Notes under the pieces: model-generated | The model's input: the letters and a program-made list of their open reading frames with translations, nothing else | Told to the model about the DNA's origin: nothing | The model's database searches: none | Translations under genes and position numbers: made by a program | Assembly (NCBI GenBank): GCA_019751945.1 | Contig: JAIEMT010000014.1 | Span: 62,001 to 126,000 of the forward strand | Length of the DNA stretch: 64,000 nucleotides | DNA from: a bacterium | Lineage (GTDB): Bacteria > Bdellovibrionota > UBA1018 | Direction: 5' to 3' | Part shown: positions 8,620 to 16,678 of the stretch, in pieces | How the letters are laid out: each line of letters starts with the position of its first letter | Position numbering within the stretch: position 1 is the stretch's first letter

Positions 8620-8904
8620 ATGAAGAAGTTATTTGTCATTGGAGTTTTTTTTATGGGTTTGCCTGCATTCGCTGACGTTTGCAATAAGGCCACTGCGGAG
8701 ACCCATGCAGCGGAAGTTGCTGCCACGATTCAGAAAGTGAATGGTCTCAAGTCTCAAGTTCAAGTGAAGGTGACTGAAGATCAGAACTTTTACTTTTTCG
8801 AACATATTTTCGATACGGGCTTAGACGTACCTGCTTATAAGGTCCAAATCGAAAAGTACAATTGCCAAATTCGATCTGTTTCGTACGCCAACTACGAAGG
8901 TTGA
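8620..8904 (+). CDS. Small secreted protein, unknown
   Basis: A 94-residue precursor with a textbook signal peptide (MKKLFVIGVFFMGLPAFA, then DVCN) and a strong ribosome site (AGAAGGAGAAA). The mature part of about 75 residues has two Cys (VCNKA, NCQIR), which could pair in the periplasm. No family recognised. It sits between rnhB and yraN, and a strong hairpin follows its stop codon. Confidence 0.8.
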   Translation: MKKLFVIGVFFMGLPAFADVCNKATAETHAAEVAATIQKVNGLKSQVQVKVTEDQNFYFFEHIFDTGLDVPAYKVQIEKYNCQIRSVSYANYEG

Positions 8905-8912
8905 TTTAAGTT

Positions 8913-8947
8913 CCCGTGCTGAGGAACGGCTCTTGCCTCAGCACGGG
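8913..8947 (+). repeat. Perfect 12-bp hairpin ending one base before the yraN start
   Basis: CCCGTGCTGAGG (8913-8924) and CCTCAGCACGGG (8936-8947) form a perfect stem with an 11-base loop. No U-tract follows on either strand, so it is not a normal terminator. It ends one base before the ATG at 8949 and occupies the place of a ribosome-binding site, so it could control yraN translation or protect the 3' end of the upstream mRNA. Confidence 0.7.
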
Positions 8948-8948
8948 G

Positions 8949-9305
8949 ATGCTTTCCAAAAGAGGTTATGGCTTCAAGGTCGAGGAGCATGCTCTTCGTT
9001 GGTTCTTAGAAAATCGTCCGGGCAGCCGCTGTATTGCGAAGAATTACTATTCCAAAGTGGGCGAACTCGACCTGGTGTTTGAAGAGCCGGGGCCGCGTGG
9101 GGTGGAGCTGGTCTTTCTCGAGGTTAAAGCTCGAATCGGAGTTCCTCCTTCTTACGAGTGTGTGGATTATCGAAAAAGACGGCGACTTGCTTTAGCGGCG
9201 AAACGGTTTTTGATTCGGTACCGAGGGCCGGCTTCTCAGATTCGCTTTGATTTTCTAGTTTGGGACGGAAGTGATTGGGATCACCTGATTAACGCTGAGC
9301 TCTAG
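8949..9305 (+). CDS. yraN: YraN/UPF0102 family nuclease-fold protein
   Basis: 118 residues from the ATG at 8949. The core of the UPF0102 family is visible: GELDLVFEE ... LVFLEVKAR, the acidic residues and E-x-K of a PD-(D/E)XK-like fold, followed by a basic segment (DYRKRRRLALAAKRFLIRY). I prefer this start to the GTG at 8916 because it gives the normal family N-terminus and because the intervening bases form a strong hairpin. No standard ribosome site is visible. YraN proteins are usually encoded after rnhB, as here; the cellular role is not well settled. Confidence 0.85.
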   Translation: MLSKRGYGFKVEEHALRWFLENRPGSRCIAKNYYSKVGELDLVFEEPGPRGVELVFLEVKARIGVPPSYECVDYRKRRRLALAAKRFLIRYRGPASQIRFDFLVWDGSDWDHLINAEL

Positions 9306-9361
9306 CCTTGCTTTTGGGAAGAGTTATTGATTTCGCTCTCCGTTCCTGAAAAAATGACCGA

Positions 9362-9751
9362 ATGAGTTCAGCGCTTCGTATTTCCCTATTTGTTATGCTT
9401 GTTGGTTGTTTAACTTTCCAGAGCGCTACTTCCGCGCATGCCATGGATAAAGATGTTCGTACCGTGTTGATTGCTTCGGGCTATGGAGCTGTCGGTGGGG
9501 CAGTGGTGGGGCTTGTCGCCTGGCCGCTTTCTGAGCGTGCGGAATCAATATGGATCGGATCTTTGGTGGGATTAACTCTGGGGGTTGCGGTGGGGATTTT
9601 TCACATTGGGCATCGCGACGACCCTCAAAACCCTTTAAATAGTGACGGCAGTCCGCAGTCGGACTTGTTTTGGAATTCGAGTTCATCGCTTGCTGCAATG
9701 ACAGCGCCGAAACCCGAAGTCTATTTCGCCTATCCTGTGCTGAGTTTCTAA
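9362..9751 (+). CDS. Secreted/membrane protein with glycine-rich hydrophobic segments, unknown
   Basis: 129 residues: a signal peptide (LRISLFVMLVGCLTFQSATSAHA), then two glycine-rich hydrophobic stretches (about residues 37-54, GYGAVGGAVVGLVAWPL, and about 64-79, IGSLVGLTLGVAVGIFHIG) like glycine-zipper membrane segments, then a polar tail. Probably an envelope protein. No recognised family. Its stop codon TAA overlaps the stop of the convergent STAS gene in a shared CTAA. Confidence 0.7.
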   Translation: MSSALRISLFVMLVGCLTFQSATSAHAMDKDVRTVLIASGYGAVGGAVVGLVAWPLSERAESIWIGSLVGLTLGVAVGIFHIGHRDDPQNPLNSDGSPQSDLFWNSSSSLAAMTAPKPEVYFAYPVLSF

Positions 9752-10104
9752 GAGTCGAAGCTTTTGCGTGCGCGATCTTCGTTATCGTGAATTTCGAAGA
9801 GGTTTTCTTCGTCGAAAGCCTTGATGACTTTCTTGAACTCGCTGCGAACGTTGCAATACTTCGGACGCATCGGAGCCTTCACGTTGAAGTCTTTGAGGGT
9901 CTGAATGAAGTTCGAAATGCCGCTGGAGCCTACGAACTCGAGGTGCTCGAGATTGAAGATGATCTTTCTGGGAACGACGTCGGTTTTACTTCTTTCGATC
10001 AGGTCGATTAAATCTTCCTTTAATGGCTCCTGGTTTTCATAGTCCAGGCGGCCATCCATCGACACGACCACGACATCGCCCATCTTCTTAATCTGAGTTT
10101 TCAT
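9748..10104 (-). CDS. STAS-domain protein (anti-sigma factor antagonist type)
   Basis: A 118-residue single STAS domain of the SpoIIAA/RsbV type. The phosphorylation-loop segment reads LEFVGSSGISNFI, with the Ser-Ser-Gly expected for the regulated serine. Such proteins bind an anti-sigma kinase or a partner-switch component; no kinase or sigma factor is nearby. The C-terminal RARKSFDS tail goes beyond the minimal domain. It is transcribed away from rsmI and shares its stop with the convergent neighbour. Confidence 0.9.
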   Translation of the reverse strand: MKTQIKKMGDVVVVSMDGRLDYENQEPLKEDLIDLIERSKTDVVPRKIIFNLEHLEFVGSSGISNFIQTLKDFNVKAPMRPKYCNVRSEFKKVIKAFDEENLFEIHDNEDRARKSFDS

Positions 10105-10141
10105 CTATTCTTCTCTCCCCAGGTCTATTATCGTGGGCGGA

Positions 10142-11062
10142 ATGAGTTCAACCAAGAGGCAAAAAATACCGGCGGCAGGCCCTTCCGGGACACTTTGGGT
10201 CGTGGCCACTCCCATCGGGAATCTTTCGGATTTTTCGGATCGGGCCAAAGAGGTCTTGGTGCAGTCGGATGCCATTCTTTGCGAGGACACTCGTCGCACC
10301 TCTCAGCTCATCGCTGCTTTAAAGCTCCCCTCGAAGAGTTTGGAGCGGTTAGATCAGCACGCTTCGGATGCGAAGATTGCGAAGATTCTTGAACGATTGC
10401 AGGCAGGTGAGTCGTTTGCGTTGGTTTCAGATGCAGGAACTCCGGGCGTGAGTGATCCCGGGCCTCGTTTGGTAAGCCGTGCGGTGGAATCAGGAGTTCC
10501 AGTGGTTCCTATCCCAGGAGCTTCCGCTGTTGCGACGTTATTTTCTATAGCTGGTGTAGAAGAAACTTCATTTTTGTTTCGAGGATTTTTTCCAAAAAAG
10601 GGAAGTGAACGTACAGAGGAGCTCCGACTCGCCTCGGAGTGTGAAATTACACGGGTTTTTATTTGGTTCGAAAGCCCGAATCGGATTGTAGAAGCGCTGG
10701 AGTCGGTCAACGAGTGCTCGAATTCCTTGATGGGCGTGGATTCGCGGGTTTTTGTTGTGGCTGCCAAGGAAATGACAAAGATTCATGAAAAGTATTTTCA
10801 TGGAGACATCGAAACTGTTCTCGAGTCCGTTCGTAAAGAAATATTGACTGAAGGTCCGAAGGGCGAGTGGATTTTTTTGACGAAGTTTCCTCCAATAATT
10901 AAGGAAGATTCGAAAAGTTCAGAATGGCTTAAGACTCTCGAGTGTTTGCTCGCTGCCGAAGTGAGTACTTCGGTCGCAGTGAAATTAGTTAGCCAATATT
11001 TTGGCGAGCAGCGGAATAAAATTTATCAACAAGCACTAAAAATTTTAGAAAAAAAATCTTAA
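10142..11062 (+). CDS. rsmI: 16S rRNA (cytidine1402-2'-O)-methyltransferase RsmI
   Basis: About 306 residues of the tetrapyrrole-methylase superfamily. Family signatures are LWVVATPIGNLSDFSDRA near the start, CEDTRRTSQLI, LVSDAGTPGVSDPG (SAM binding), VVPIPGASAVATL and FFPKKGSER. RsmI methylates the 2'-OH of C1402 in the 16S decoding site. The ATG at 10142 is taken as start; a GTG at 10133 is the alternative. A candidate promoter for the next transcription unit begins 4 bases after its stop codon. Confidence 0.93.
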   Translation: MSSTKRQKIPAAGPSGTLWVVATPIGNLSDFSDRAKEVLVQSDAILCEDTRRTSQLIAALKLPSKSLERLDQHASDAKIAKILERLQAGESFALVSDAGTPGVSDPGPRLVSRAVESGVPVVPIPGASAVATLFSIAGVEETSFLFRGFFPKKGSERTEELRLASECEITRVFIWFESPNRIVEALESVNECSNSLMGVDSRVFVVAAKEMTKIHEKYFHGDIETVLESVRKEILTEGPKGEWIFLTKFPPIIKEDSKSSEWLKTLECLLAAEVSTSVAVKLVSQYFGEQRNKIYQQALKILEKKS

Positions 11063-11066
11063 GGTG

Positions 11067-11094
11067 TTGACCCATTCCTGATCTCCCGTAGACT
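11067..11094 (+). promoter_or_regulatory. Sigma-70-like promoter
   Basis: TTGACC at 11067-11072 and TAGACT at 11089-11094 with a 16-base spacer, directly after rsmI. The expected transcription start is near 11101. It would drive the GGA-rich RNA region and, on read-through, the HD-GYP gene. Confidence 0.6.
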
Positions 11095-11100
11095 TAGAAG

Positions 11101-11201
11101 TGTGGTTGTGGAAGGAATCCAAGGATGGATTCAGGGAGACAAAATTCATTGCTCTCGCGGGCCTCAGTGGAATCAGGATGATTTTTCACTGAGGCGTTTT
11201 T
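11101..11201 (+). ncRNA. Candidate GGA-rich small RNA or leader (CsrA/RsmA-binding type)
   Basis: About 101 bases lie between a promoter-like site and a Rho-independent terminator. Seven GGA triplets occur in this span. Two are displayed in hairpin loops: GAATCC-AAGGAT-GGATTC (11115-11132), and the terminator hairpin, whose tip AATCA-GGA-TGATT (11171-11183) presents GGA. Loop-displayed GGA is the hallmark of RNAs that titrate CsrA/RsmA. No open reading frame is evident. It could also be an attenuated 5' leader of the downstream c-di-GMP phosphodiesterase. I do not recognise a known riboswitch family in it. Confidence 0.5.
11161..11201 (+). terminator. Rho-independent terminator upstream of the HD-GYP gene
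   Basis: GCCTCAGTG (11161-11169) pairs perfectly with CACTGAGGC (11187-11195), followed by GTTTTT. The inner sequence forms a second short stem with a GGA loop. It ends 23 bases before the ATG of the next gene. Confidence 0.8.
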
Positions 11202-11224
11202 CTTTCGGCAGCCCACAATAAAAT

Positions 11225-12514
11225 ATGAAAGCAAGCCGCCACAAATCCTCAGCAAAAACTGTGACGAAAACGGCTCAGAAACAGCCTAGCGAAGCTACGA
11301 GCGCTGTTTCTGTTATTCGCGGTCTCGAAGAGGAGATCGCCCGCGTTGTTCACAGCATGCATGAAAAAGTGCGTCAGCTTGAGTACATGATGGATTTTTC
11401 GCGTCTCTTGAATTCGACCCTAGATCCCCAAGTGGTGCGAGAGAAGGCCCTCGAAGCGACCTGTCGTTTACTGAATTGCGAAACTGCTTCGCTATTTCTG
11501 ATTGATACTAAGGCCAACGAACTCTACTGGGAAACTGCGCTCGGAGAAATTGGGCAAGAGCTGAAGCGCTCAGTACGTCTTCCTATCAACGACAAATCGA
11601 TCGCAGGTTACGTGGCAATGACGGGCGAAGGGTTGCAGATCAACGATGTTGAAAGCGATCCGCGCCACTTCAAAAAACCCGGATCGAGTTTTAAAACCAA
11701 GACCATGCTCTGCGTACCGCTTCGAAATCGCGGCAAGGTGATTGGGGTTCTGCAGGCGTTGAATAAGCAGGATCAGGTGCCGCCGCAGCCTAGCGAGCAC
11801 AAGTGGGCAAGCTTTCAGGCTGAAGATTTCAAGATGCTCGAAACCCTGAGCTATCAAGTGGCCATTGCTGTTGAGAACTCCAAACTCTACACCGACCTCA
11901 AAAAGAGTTTCTACGAAACCGTGGAGGCCCTGGCCGAATCGATCGAGAAGAAAGACAGCTACACCGGTGGCCATACCAAGCGCGTGGTTTTCTATTCGAT
12001 GTGCATTGCAAAATACATGAACCTGACCCCCGAGCAGCTCGAGACCGTCCGTCTTGGAGCACTGCTTCATGATGTGGGGAAGATCGGAATTGAAGATAAG
12101 ATCCTAAAAAAAGATGCTCCCCTCGATAAAGACGAGTGGAAGGTTATGCAGACCCATCCGGATCTGGGCTATGACATTATGAGTCGGGTAGAGAGTCTGG
12201 CTGATGTGATGGGCGGCATGCGCTTCCACCATGAGCGTTGGGATGGAAAAGGGTACCCCCAGGGGCTCAAGGGCGAAGAGATTCCCTTTTTGGCTAGAAT
12301 TATTGCAGTTGCGGACACCTATGACGCGATGGTGAGCACCCGTCCCTATCGAAAGGGGCTTCCTCCGAAGACGGCGTACGATGAGATTACCCGTTATCGG
12401 GGAACTCAGTTCGCTCCAGACGTCGTCGACGCGTTCATAAAGGCCTTCAACGAAGGTAAAATGGGCAAGGGCTCTGGCGACACGAGTAAGCACCAGCTGT
12501 CCAACATGGACTAA
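11225..12514 (+). CDS. GAF-HD-GYP protein, probable c-di-GMP phosphodiesterase
   Basis: 429 residues: a basic Ser/Lys-rich N-terminus and a helical linker (1-55), a GAF sensor domain (about 60-215; NDKSIAGYVAMTGEGLQINDV, CVPLRNRGKVIGVLQALNK), then an HD-GYP domain (about 230-410). The metal and catalytic motifs are intact: GGHTKRV, LLHDVGKIGI, HHERWDGKGYP and AVADTYDAM. HD-GYP enzymes hydrolyse c-di-GMP to pGpG or GMP, so this should lower c-di-GMP in response to a GAF ligand. No membrane segment; cytoplasmic. The ATG has no good ribosome site and lies just after a terminator, suggesting controlled expression. Confidence 0.92.
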   Translation: MKASRHKSSAKTVTKTAQKQPSEATSAVSVIRGLEEEIARVVHSMHEKVRQLEYMMDFSRLLNSTLDPQVVREKALEATCRLLNCETASLFLIDTKANELYWETALGEIGQELKRSVRLPINDKSIAGYVAMTGEGLQINDVESDPRHFKKPGSSFKTKTMLCVPLRNRGKVIGVLQALNKQDQVPPQPSEHKWASFQAEDFKMLETLSYQVAIAVENSKLYTDLKKSFYETVEALAESIEKKDSYTGGHTKRVVFYSMCIAKYMNLTPEQLETVRLGALLHDVGKIGIEDKILKKDAPLDKDEWKVMQTHPDLGYDIMSRVESLADVMGGMRFHHERWDGKGYPQGLKGEEIPFLARIIAVADTYDAMVSTRPYRKGLPPKTAYDEITRYRGTQFAPDVVDAFIKAFNEGKMGKGSGDTSKHQLSNMD

Positions 12515-12565
12515 GACTTATCCCCATCTATTTGTTGCTAAAATCAGACCCTCTTAGTAAGTTTC

Positions 12566-12582
12566 GCCATACGGCGTATGGC
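12566..12582 (+). repeat. Inverted repeat over the accD start codon
   Basis: GCCATAC-GGC-GTATGGC, 7-bp perfect arms, with the accD ATG (12578-12580) inside the right arm. As RNA it would bury the start codon in a stem; as DNA it is operator-like. No clear Shine-Dalgarno lies upstream, so the element may matter for accD translation control. Confidence 0.55.
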
Positions 12583-13456
12583 ATGGTTTGACGATCTTAA
12601 GACCCCAAAGGTCAAAACTCAGGTTTCGCAACGAACGACCAAGGTTCCAGAAGGACTTTGGGTCAAATGCACGCGCTGCGGGGAAATCCTTCAAAGCAAA
12701 GTTTTAAAAGATCAGCACCAGGTTTGTCCGGAGTGCTCGTTTCATTTCCGCATGACCGCTGCGGAGCGAATCGCGGTTCTAACGGACGAGGGCAGCTTCG
12801 ACGAATATGGGGAGGGGTTGGTTTCAAACGACCCGCTCGAGTTCGACGACACCAAGCCTTATAAGACCCGATTACGTGCGGCTGCGGGCAGCACCGGCTT
12901 GCACGACGCGTTTGTCGCTGGCAAAGCCACGGTAAAGGGACTGCCCTATCACTTGGGTGTTTTCGAATTTAAATTCATGGGCGGAAGCATGGGCGTGGTG
13001 GTGGGTGAAAAGGTCACTCTCCTTTTTGAACGCGCCTTGGCCGACAAGCTTCCCGCAGTTGTTGTGAGCTCCAGTGGCGGGGCTCGAATGCAGGAGGGAA
13101 TTTTGTCTCTCATGCAAATGGCGAAAACGACCGCCATTATTCAAAAGCTTCGCAAAGCGGGGATTCCATACATCTCCGTTCTATCGGATCCGACCACTGG
13201 GGGAGTGGCCGCGTCGTTTGCAATGTTGGGGGATGTGATTTTGGCCGAACCCGACGCATTGGTGGGATTTGCTGGTCCGCGTGTGATTGAACAGACCATT
13301 CGCCAACAACTCCCAAAGGGCTTTCAGCGCAGTGAATTCCTACTCAAGCACGGCTTCGTCGATCGGATTGTGCATCGAAAAGACCTGGCCAATGAGCTCC
13401 GCCAATGGATGTGGCGATTGGGGCGTCACACGTGTCATTTCACAAAGCGGCATTAA
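12578..13456 (+). CDS. accD: Acetyl-CoA carboxylase carboxyltransferase subunit beta
   Basis: 292 residues, normal length. The N-terminal zinc ribbon is visible as CTRCGE ... CPECSF (four Cys, about residues 28-50). The crotonase-like carboxyltransferase core follows, with VVVSSSGGARMQEG, SVLSDPTTGGVAASFAMLGD and EPDALVGFAGPRVIEQTIRQ. AccD with AccA transfers the carboxyl group from biotin-BCCP to acetyl-CoA, giving malonyl-CoA for fatty acid synthesis; accA is not in this window. The last ~25-50 bases overlap lptD. Confidence 0.96.
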   Translation: MAWFDDLKTPKVKTQVSQRTTKVPEGLWVKCTRCGEILQSKVLKDQHQVCPECSFHFRMTAAERIAVLTDEGSFDEYGEGLVSNDPLEFDDTKPYKTRLRAAAGSTGLHDAFVAGKATVKGLPYHLGVFEFKFMGGSMGVVVGEKVTLLFERALADKLPAVVVSSSGGARMQEGILSLMQMAKTTAIIQKLRKAGIPYISVLSDPTTGGVAASFAMLGDVILAEPDALVGFAGPRVIEQTIRQQLPKGFQRSEFLLKHGFVDRIVHRKDLANELRQWMWRLGRHTCHFTKRH

Positions 13457-15867
13457 TTTATTTTGCTTCCCTAGCCGCTTTACAACTTCCACTTCAAATT
13501 TTTAGCAACGGGGGATGGGTCTACGCCGCGAAAGAATCCGGACGCATGCATTGGTCTGGAAAAAAAACGGAGTGGGATCGAAAAAATAATCGAGTCACCC
13601 TGGTTGGAAACGCGGTCTTTCGTCAGGAAGGGGAATCGCTCAGCGCTGATTACATGGTGCTGGATCTCGATAAGCGCTCAGTCTACGCCAAGGGAAACTG
13701 CGTTTATATTGCGAACGACAGCATTATCTACGGAACGGAGATGCTCTTTGATCTCGAGGCGCGCTCAGGAACCATTTATTCCGGTCGAGTCGCGAACGAA
13801 AAATTCACTCTTTTGGGTGACCGCATTGAAAAAATTGGCAGCAATCGATTCAAGGTAGAAAACAGTGAGTACAGTACGTGCCGAGACTGCGCTCGCAGTT
13901 GGACCATTGCTGCCGGAAAAGTCGACATGGAGATCGAAGGCTATGCCTACATGTCGGACGTCGTTGGACGCGTGAAAGATTCTTCCATTTTTTGGATGCC
14001 CTATTTGATTTTGCCGATGAAGACGCAGAGACAGACGGGACTTCTGTTTCCGAAGTTTCGGTTTGTGGACGGCTCCTTCCGAATCGTTCAGCCCTTTTTC
14101 TGGGCCATTTCTCAGAGTACCGACATGACTATCGGAGTGGGTGACTTCGCGGATCGTGGTATTCGTTTAGAATGGGAAGGTCGCTACCGATTGTCGGCAC
14201 GTAGTGCGGGAACCGCGAATGTCTATTACCTTCGGGACAAACTCTTTAACGACTATCTTTCTGAACCGTCGAATTTTTCAAACTATCCGGAAATTTCAAT
14301 TCGTCCCACGTCTCATCGATGGGCAATCGATGTTTCTCAGACTCAGGAGTTTCCGCTGGGAATTGACCAAAAGCTTCGATTGATTGAAGTGAGTGACAGT
14401 CTCTATCCCATTCGTATGGGCGATGTGCCGGGAAATGGCGAAGCGTATGTGAGTTCGGAGTTCATGCTCTCGCACGCTTCGAATGAGTTCAGTGCTTTCG
14501 TGGCAGCACGCCGTTATCGCAACTTGCTCTATCCCAATCCTCAGATTTTTGATCCGCAAACGGTGCAGGTTTACCCGAGTGCAGTTGTGGCCAGCAATAG
14601 TAAGTTTCTTTTTGGAACTCCGATTGCTGGGTCGCTCAGTGTGGGAATTAAAAACTTCACGCGAACCAGCGGTGATTTTGATCTGGATCCGTGGTCACTT
14701 GAAGCAGATCCCAGTAAGACGGTACCAGTTCCCGGAATCGACCCGGTTCGAAAGGCGACGCGAATTTCCTTTAATCCTTCTCTGTACACCACACTTCGGC
14801 CTTGGGGCGTGATGTCGATTGTTCCGTCGGTAGAGTATCGCGGCTATTTTTATTCTTTCCACCAATCGCTTCCGAATCTGGTCCGGGGTTATTTGCTATT
14901 TAAGACAGATGTGTTTGCTCAACTTGAAAAAATTTATGAAGATCCGAACAATGCCGAGGCGCCGAAGAGTAAGCACTTGATTCGTCCTTTGCTCACGTAC
15001 CACCTGATTCCAACAAGTACGATTCATGAACCGAGTCATCCGTTTATCTCTCAAATGCAGTATGCAAACTCAGGTACCACCGGCTCTTTCGGGGGATGGG
15101 GTGGCTATCAGTTTGATGACGATGATGTGATTCCTCTCGATGCTCCAGGTACCTCGAGCAACTATTTCATGCCCGAAGGAAATTCAATTTCCTATGGATT
15201 CACCACTCAGTACATTCGCAAGCGGGCGCCGAATGTCTATAATTCAGATTGGTACTATCAAACCTCTGTCGAGTTGAAGACGGGCCAGACCTTGAATTTT
15301 CGGGAGTTCGATAAGCCCGTTGCTGAGCGCCAACCGTTTTCGCAGTACTTTGCAGATCTTATTTTTCTCTACGACAAGTGGAGTGCTTCCTTAAACTATA
15401 CTTATTCGCCGAACGTTCCCGTGAGCCCCGATAGCAGTCGTCATGCCGTTACGTCGGCGTTTACCTACAATTTTGATAAATCGATTCGTCAAAAAATTCT
15501 GCTCTTTGATCGCAGTTTTTCGTTGGGTTACACTTACGCTCGTCAAAACGGTACGACGAATAACATGCGCGCGGCCTTTAGTTATTCGATATCTGATTAT
15601 ATTATGCCGACCATTTCGGCTTCCTGGGATTTCTATTCGAACCGAATGTTGTCGGGAGATGCGGCGATAAAATTTCAAAGTCCTTCGCAGTGCTGGACGT
15701 TTGATTTGGGTGTAAACCGAAGTGTGTGCGCAAAAGAGCGACCCACCGATACCGGATATTGCACGGTGGTTCGATTTGATGTGGGTCTCAATTTTACAGG
15801 CAGTGGTTTCGGTGTTTTACCTTCAGGATATTTGCCTCAGAATTCTTCGGAGAAAGTACAAAGATGA
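13432..15867 (+). CDS. lptD: LPS-assembly outer-membrane protein LptD
   Basis: About 811 residues. After a signal peptide (LIYFASLAALQLPLQIF ... VYAA) comes an OstA/LptA-like jellyroll (about residues 45-165: VTLVGNAVFRQEGESLSADYM, RSVYAKGNCVYIAND), then a large C-terminal region rich in aromatic beta strands, as expected for the LptD barrel (LPMKTQRQTGLLFPKFRF is typical). It inserts LPS in the outer leaflet. A CxxC (TCRDC) lies near the N-domain and three Cys near the C-terminus, which might form the long-range disulphides known from E. coli LptD. The GTG at 13432 gives a sensible signal peptide; the ATG at 13405 is the alternative start. Confidence 0.88.
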   Translation: MSFHKAALIYFASLAALQLPLQIFSNGGWVYAAKESGRMHWSGKKTEWDRKNNRVTLVGNAVFRQEGESLSADYMVLDLDKRSVYAKGNCVYIANDSIIYGTEMLFDLEARSGTIYSGRVANEKFTLLGDRIEKIGSNRFKVENSEYSTCRDCARSWTIAAGKVDMEIEGYAYMSDVVGRVKDSSIFWMPYLILPMKTQRQTGLLFPKFRFVDGSFRIVQPFFWAISQSTDMTIGVGDFADRGIRLEWEGRYRLSARSAGTANVYYLRDKLFNDYLSEPSNFSNYPEISIRPTSHRWAIDVSQTQEFPLGIDQKLRLIEVSDSLYPIRMGDVPGNGEAYVSSEFMLSHASNEFSAFVAARRYRNLLYPNPQIFDPQTVQVYPSAVVASNSKFLFGTPIAGSLSVGIKNFTRTSGDFDLDPWSLEADPSKTVPVPGIDPVRKATRISFNPSLYTTLRPWGVMSIVPSVEYRGYFYSFHQSLPNLVRGYLLFKTDVFAQLEKIYEDPNNAEAPKSKHLIRPLLTYHLIPTSTIHEPSHPFISQMQYANSGTTGSFGGWGGYQFDDDDVIPLDAPGTSSNYFMPEGNSISYGFTTQYIRKRAPNVYNSDWYYQTSVELKTGQTLNFREFDKPVAERQPFSQYFADLIFLYDKWSASLNYTYSPNVPVSPDSSRHAVTSAFTYNFDKSIRQKILLFDRSFSLGYTYARQNGTTNNMRAAFSYSISDYIMPTISASWDFYSNRMLSGDAAIKFQSPSQCWTFDLGVNRSVCAKERPTDTGYCTVVRFDVGLNFTGSGFGVLPSGYLPQNSSEKVQR

Positions 15868-16610
15868 AATCCATGAATGAATCAATAGCGCTCTATTCCA
15901 ATGCGGCTCTCCCTCAGTTGAAACAGGCGTTCAATACGAATCTAGCCGCGATGGAAAGAATCGAATCCCGATTGGTGAAGACGGTGAAAGCGGGTGGTTC
16001 GCTTCTGATTTTTGGAAGTGGTCACTCGTCATTGTTTCCTTTGGAGTTCTATCATCGTGCGGGTGGACCTTCTTTTGTGATTCCGCTCGTCGCTGATTTT
16101 TTAATGCCGACAGCTGGCCCTCCTGTTGCGAGAATTCTAGAGCGCACGCCGGGACTCGCTACTGTAGTTTTGCGTCGAGCAGAGCCCAAGAAGGGAGAGA
16201 TGCTTTGGCTTTCGTCCCAGTCGGGTGTGAACGCAGGTGTGATTGATGTGGCTATCGAAGCCAAGAAACTCGGATTGCACACCGTGGCTTTCACCAGTCT
16301 TCGTCATAGCAAGTCGGTACCTTCTCGCCATCCGTCGAAGAAAAAACTTTTTGAAGTTTGCGATGAAACGATGGATCTCGGAGGGATGGTGGGGGATGCC
16401 GCAGTTCCGGTGGGTCGGGGAGTTTCGGCGGGACCTCTCTCCACGTTGACCGGGATCTTTCTAGGTCATTCCATTTTAGTTTCAGCGTGTGCGACGCTGG
16501 AGAAAAAGGGAGTGCGTTGTGTGTACACAAGTGTGAACACTCCCGAGGGCGAAAAAAGAAATCGCAAGATCGAACAGGTTGCAGCTCTGCGTGATCCTCT
16601 CCTACGATGA
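15864..16610 (+). CDS. SIS-domain protein (UPF0309-like)
   Basis: A 248-residue single SIS-domain protein. LLIFGSGHSSLFPLEFYHRAGG matches the phosphosugar-binding start of UPF0309 proteins; further on, GVNAGVIDVAIEAKKLGLHTVAFTS is the second SIS segment. Such domains bind or isomerise phosphosugars, but the substrate here is unknown. The ATG overlaps the lptD stop by 4 bases (ATGA), so it is coupled to lptD. A role in envelope sugar metabolism is therefore tempting but only inferred. A separate phosphoheptose isomerase lies at 63.4 kb. Confidence 0.8.
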   Translation: MKSMNESIALYSNAALPQLKQAFNTNLAAMERIESRLVKTVKAGGSLLIFGSGHSSLFPLEFYHRAGGPSFVIPLVADFLMPTAGPPVARILERTPGLATVVLRRAEPKKGEMLWLSSQSGVNAGVIDVAIEAKKLGLHTVAFTSLRHSKSVPSRHPSKKKLFEVCDETMDLGGMVGDAAVPVGRGVSAGPLSTLTGIFLGHSILVSACATLEKKGVRCVYTSVNTPEGEKRNRKIEQVAALRDPLLR

Positions 16611-16678
16611 GGAAAAATTTTGCCTAGGGGCGACCGTGCTTGGCGTTCCGAATTTGAAAGACTACAATAAAGGGGCCT

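Noticed and set aside
11101-11201. c-di-GMP riboswitch or SRP RNA in the leader of the HD-GYP gene
   Set aside because: The conserved cores of the GEMM riboswitches and of 4.5S RNA are not present.
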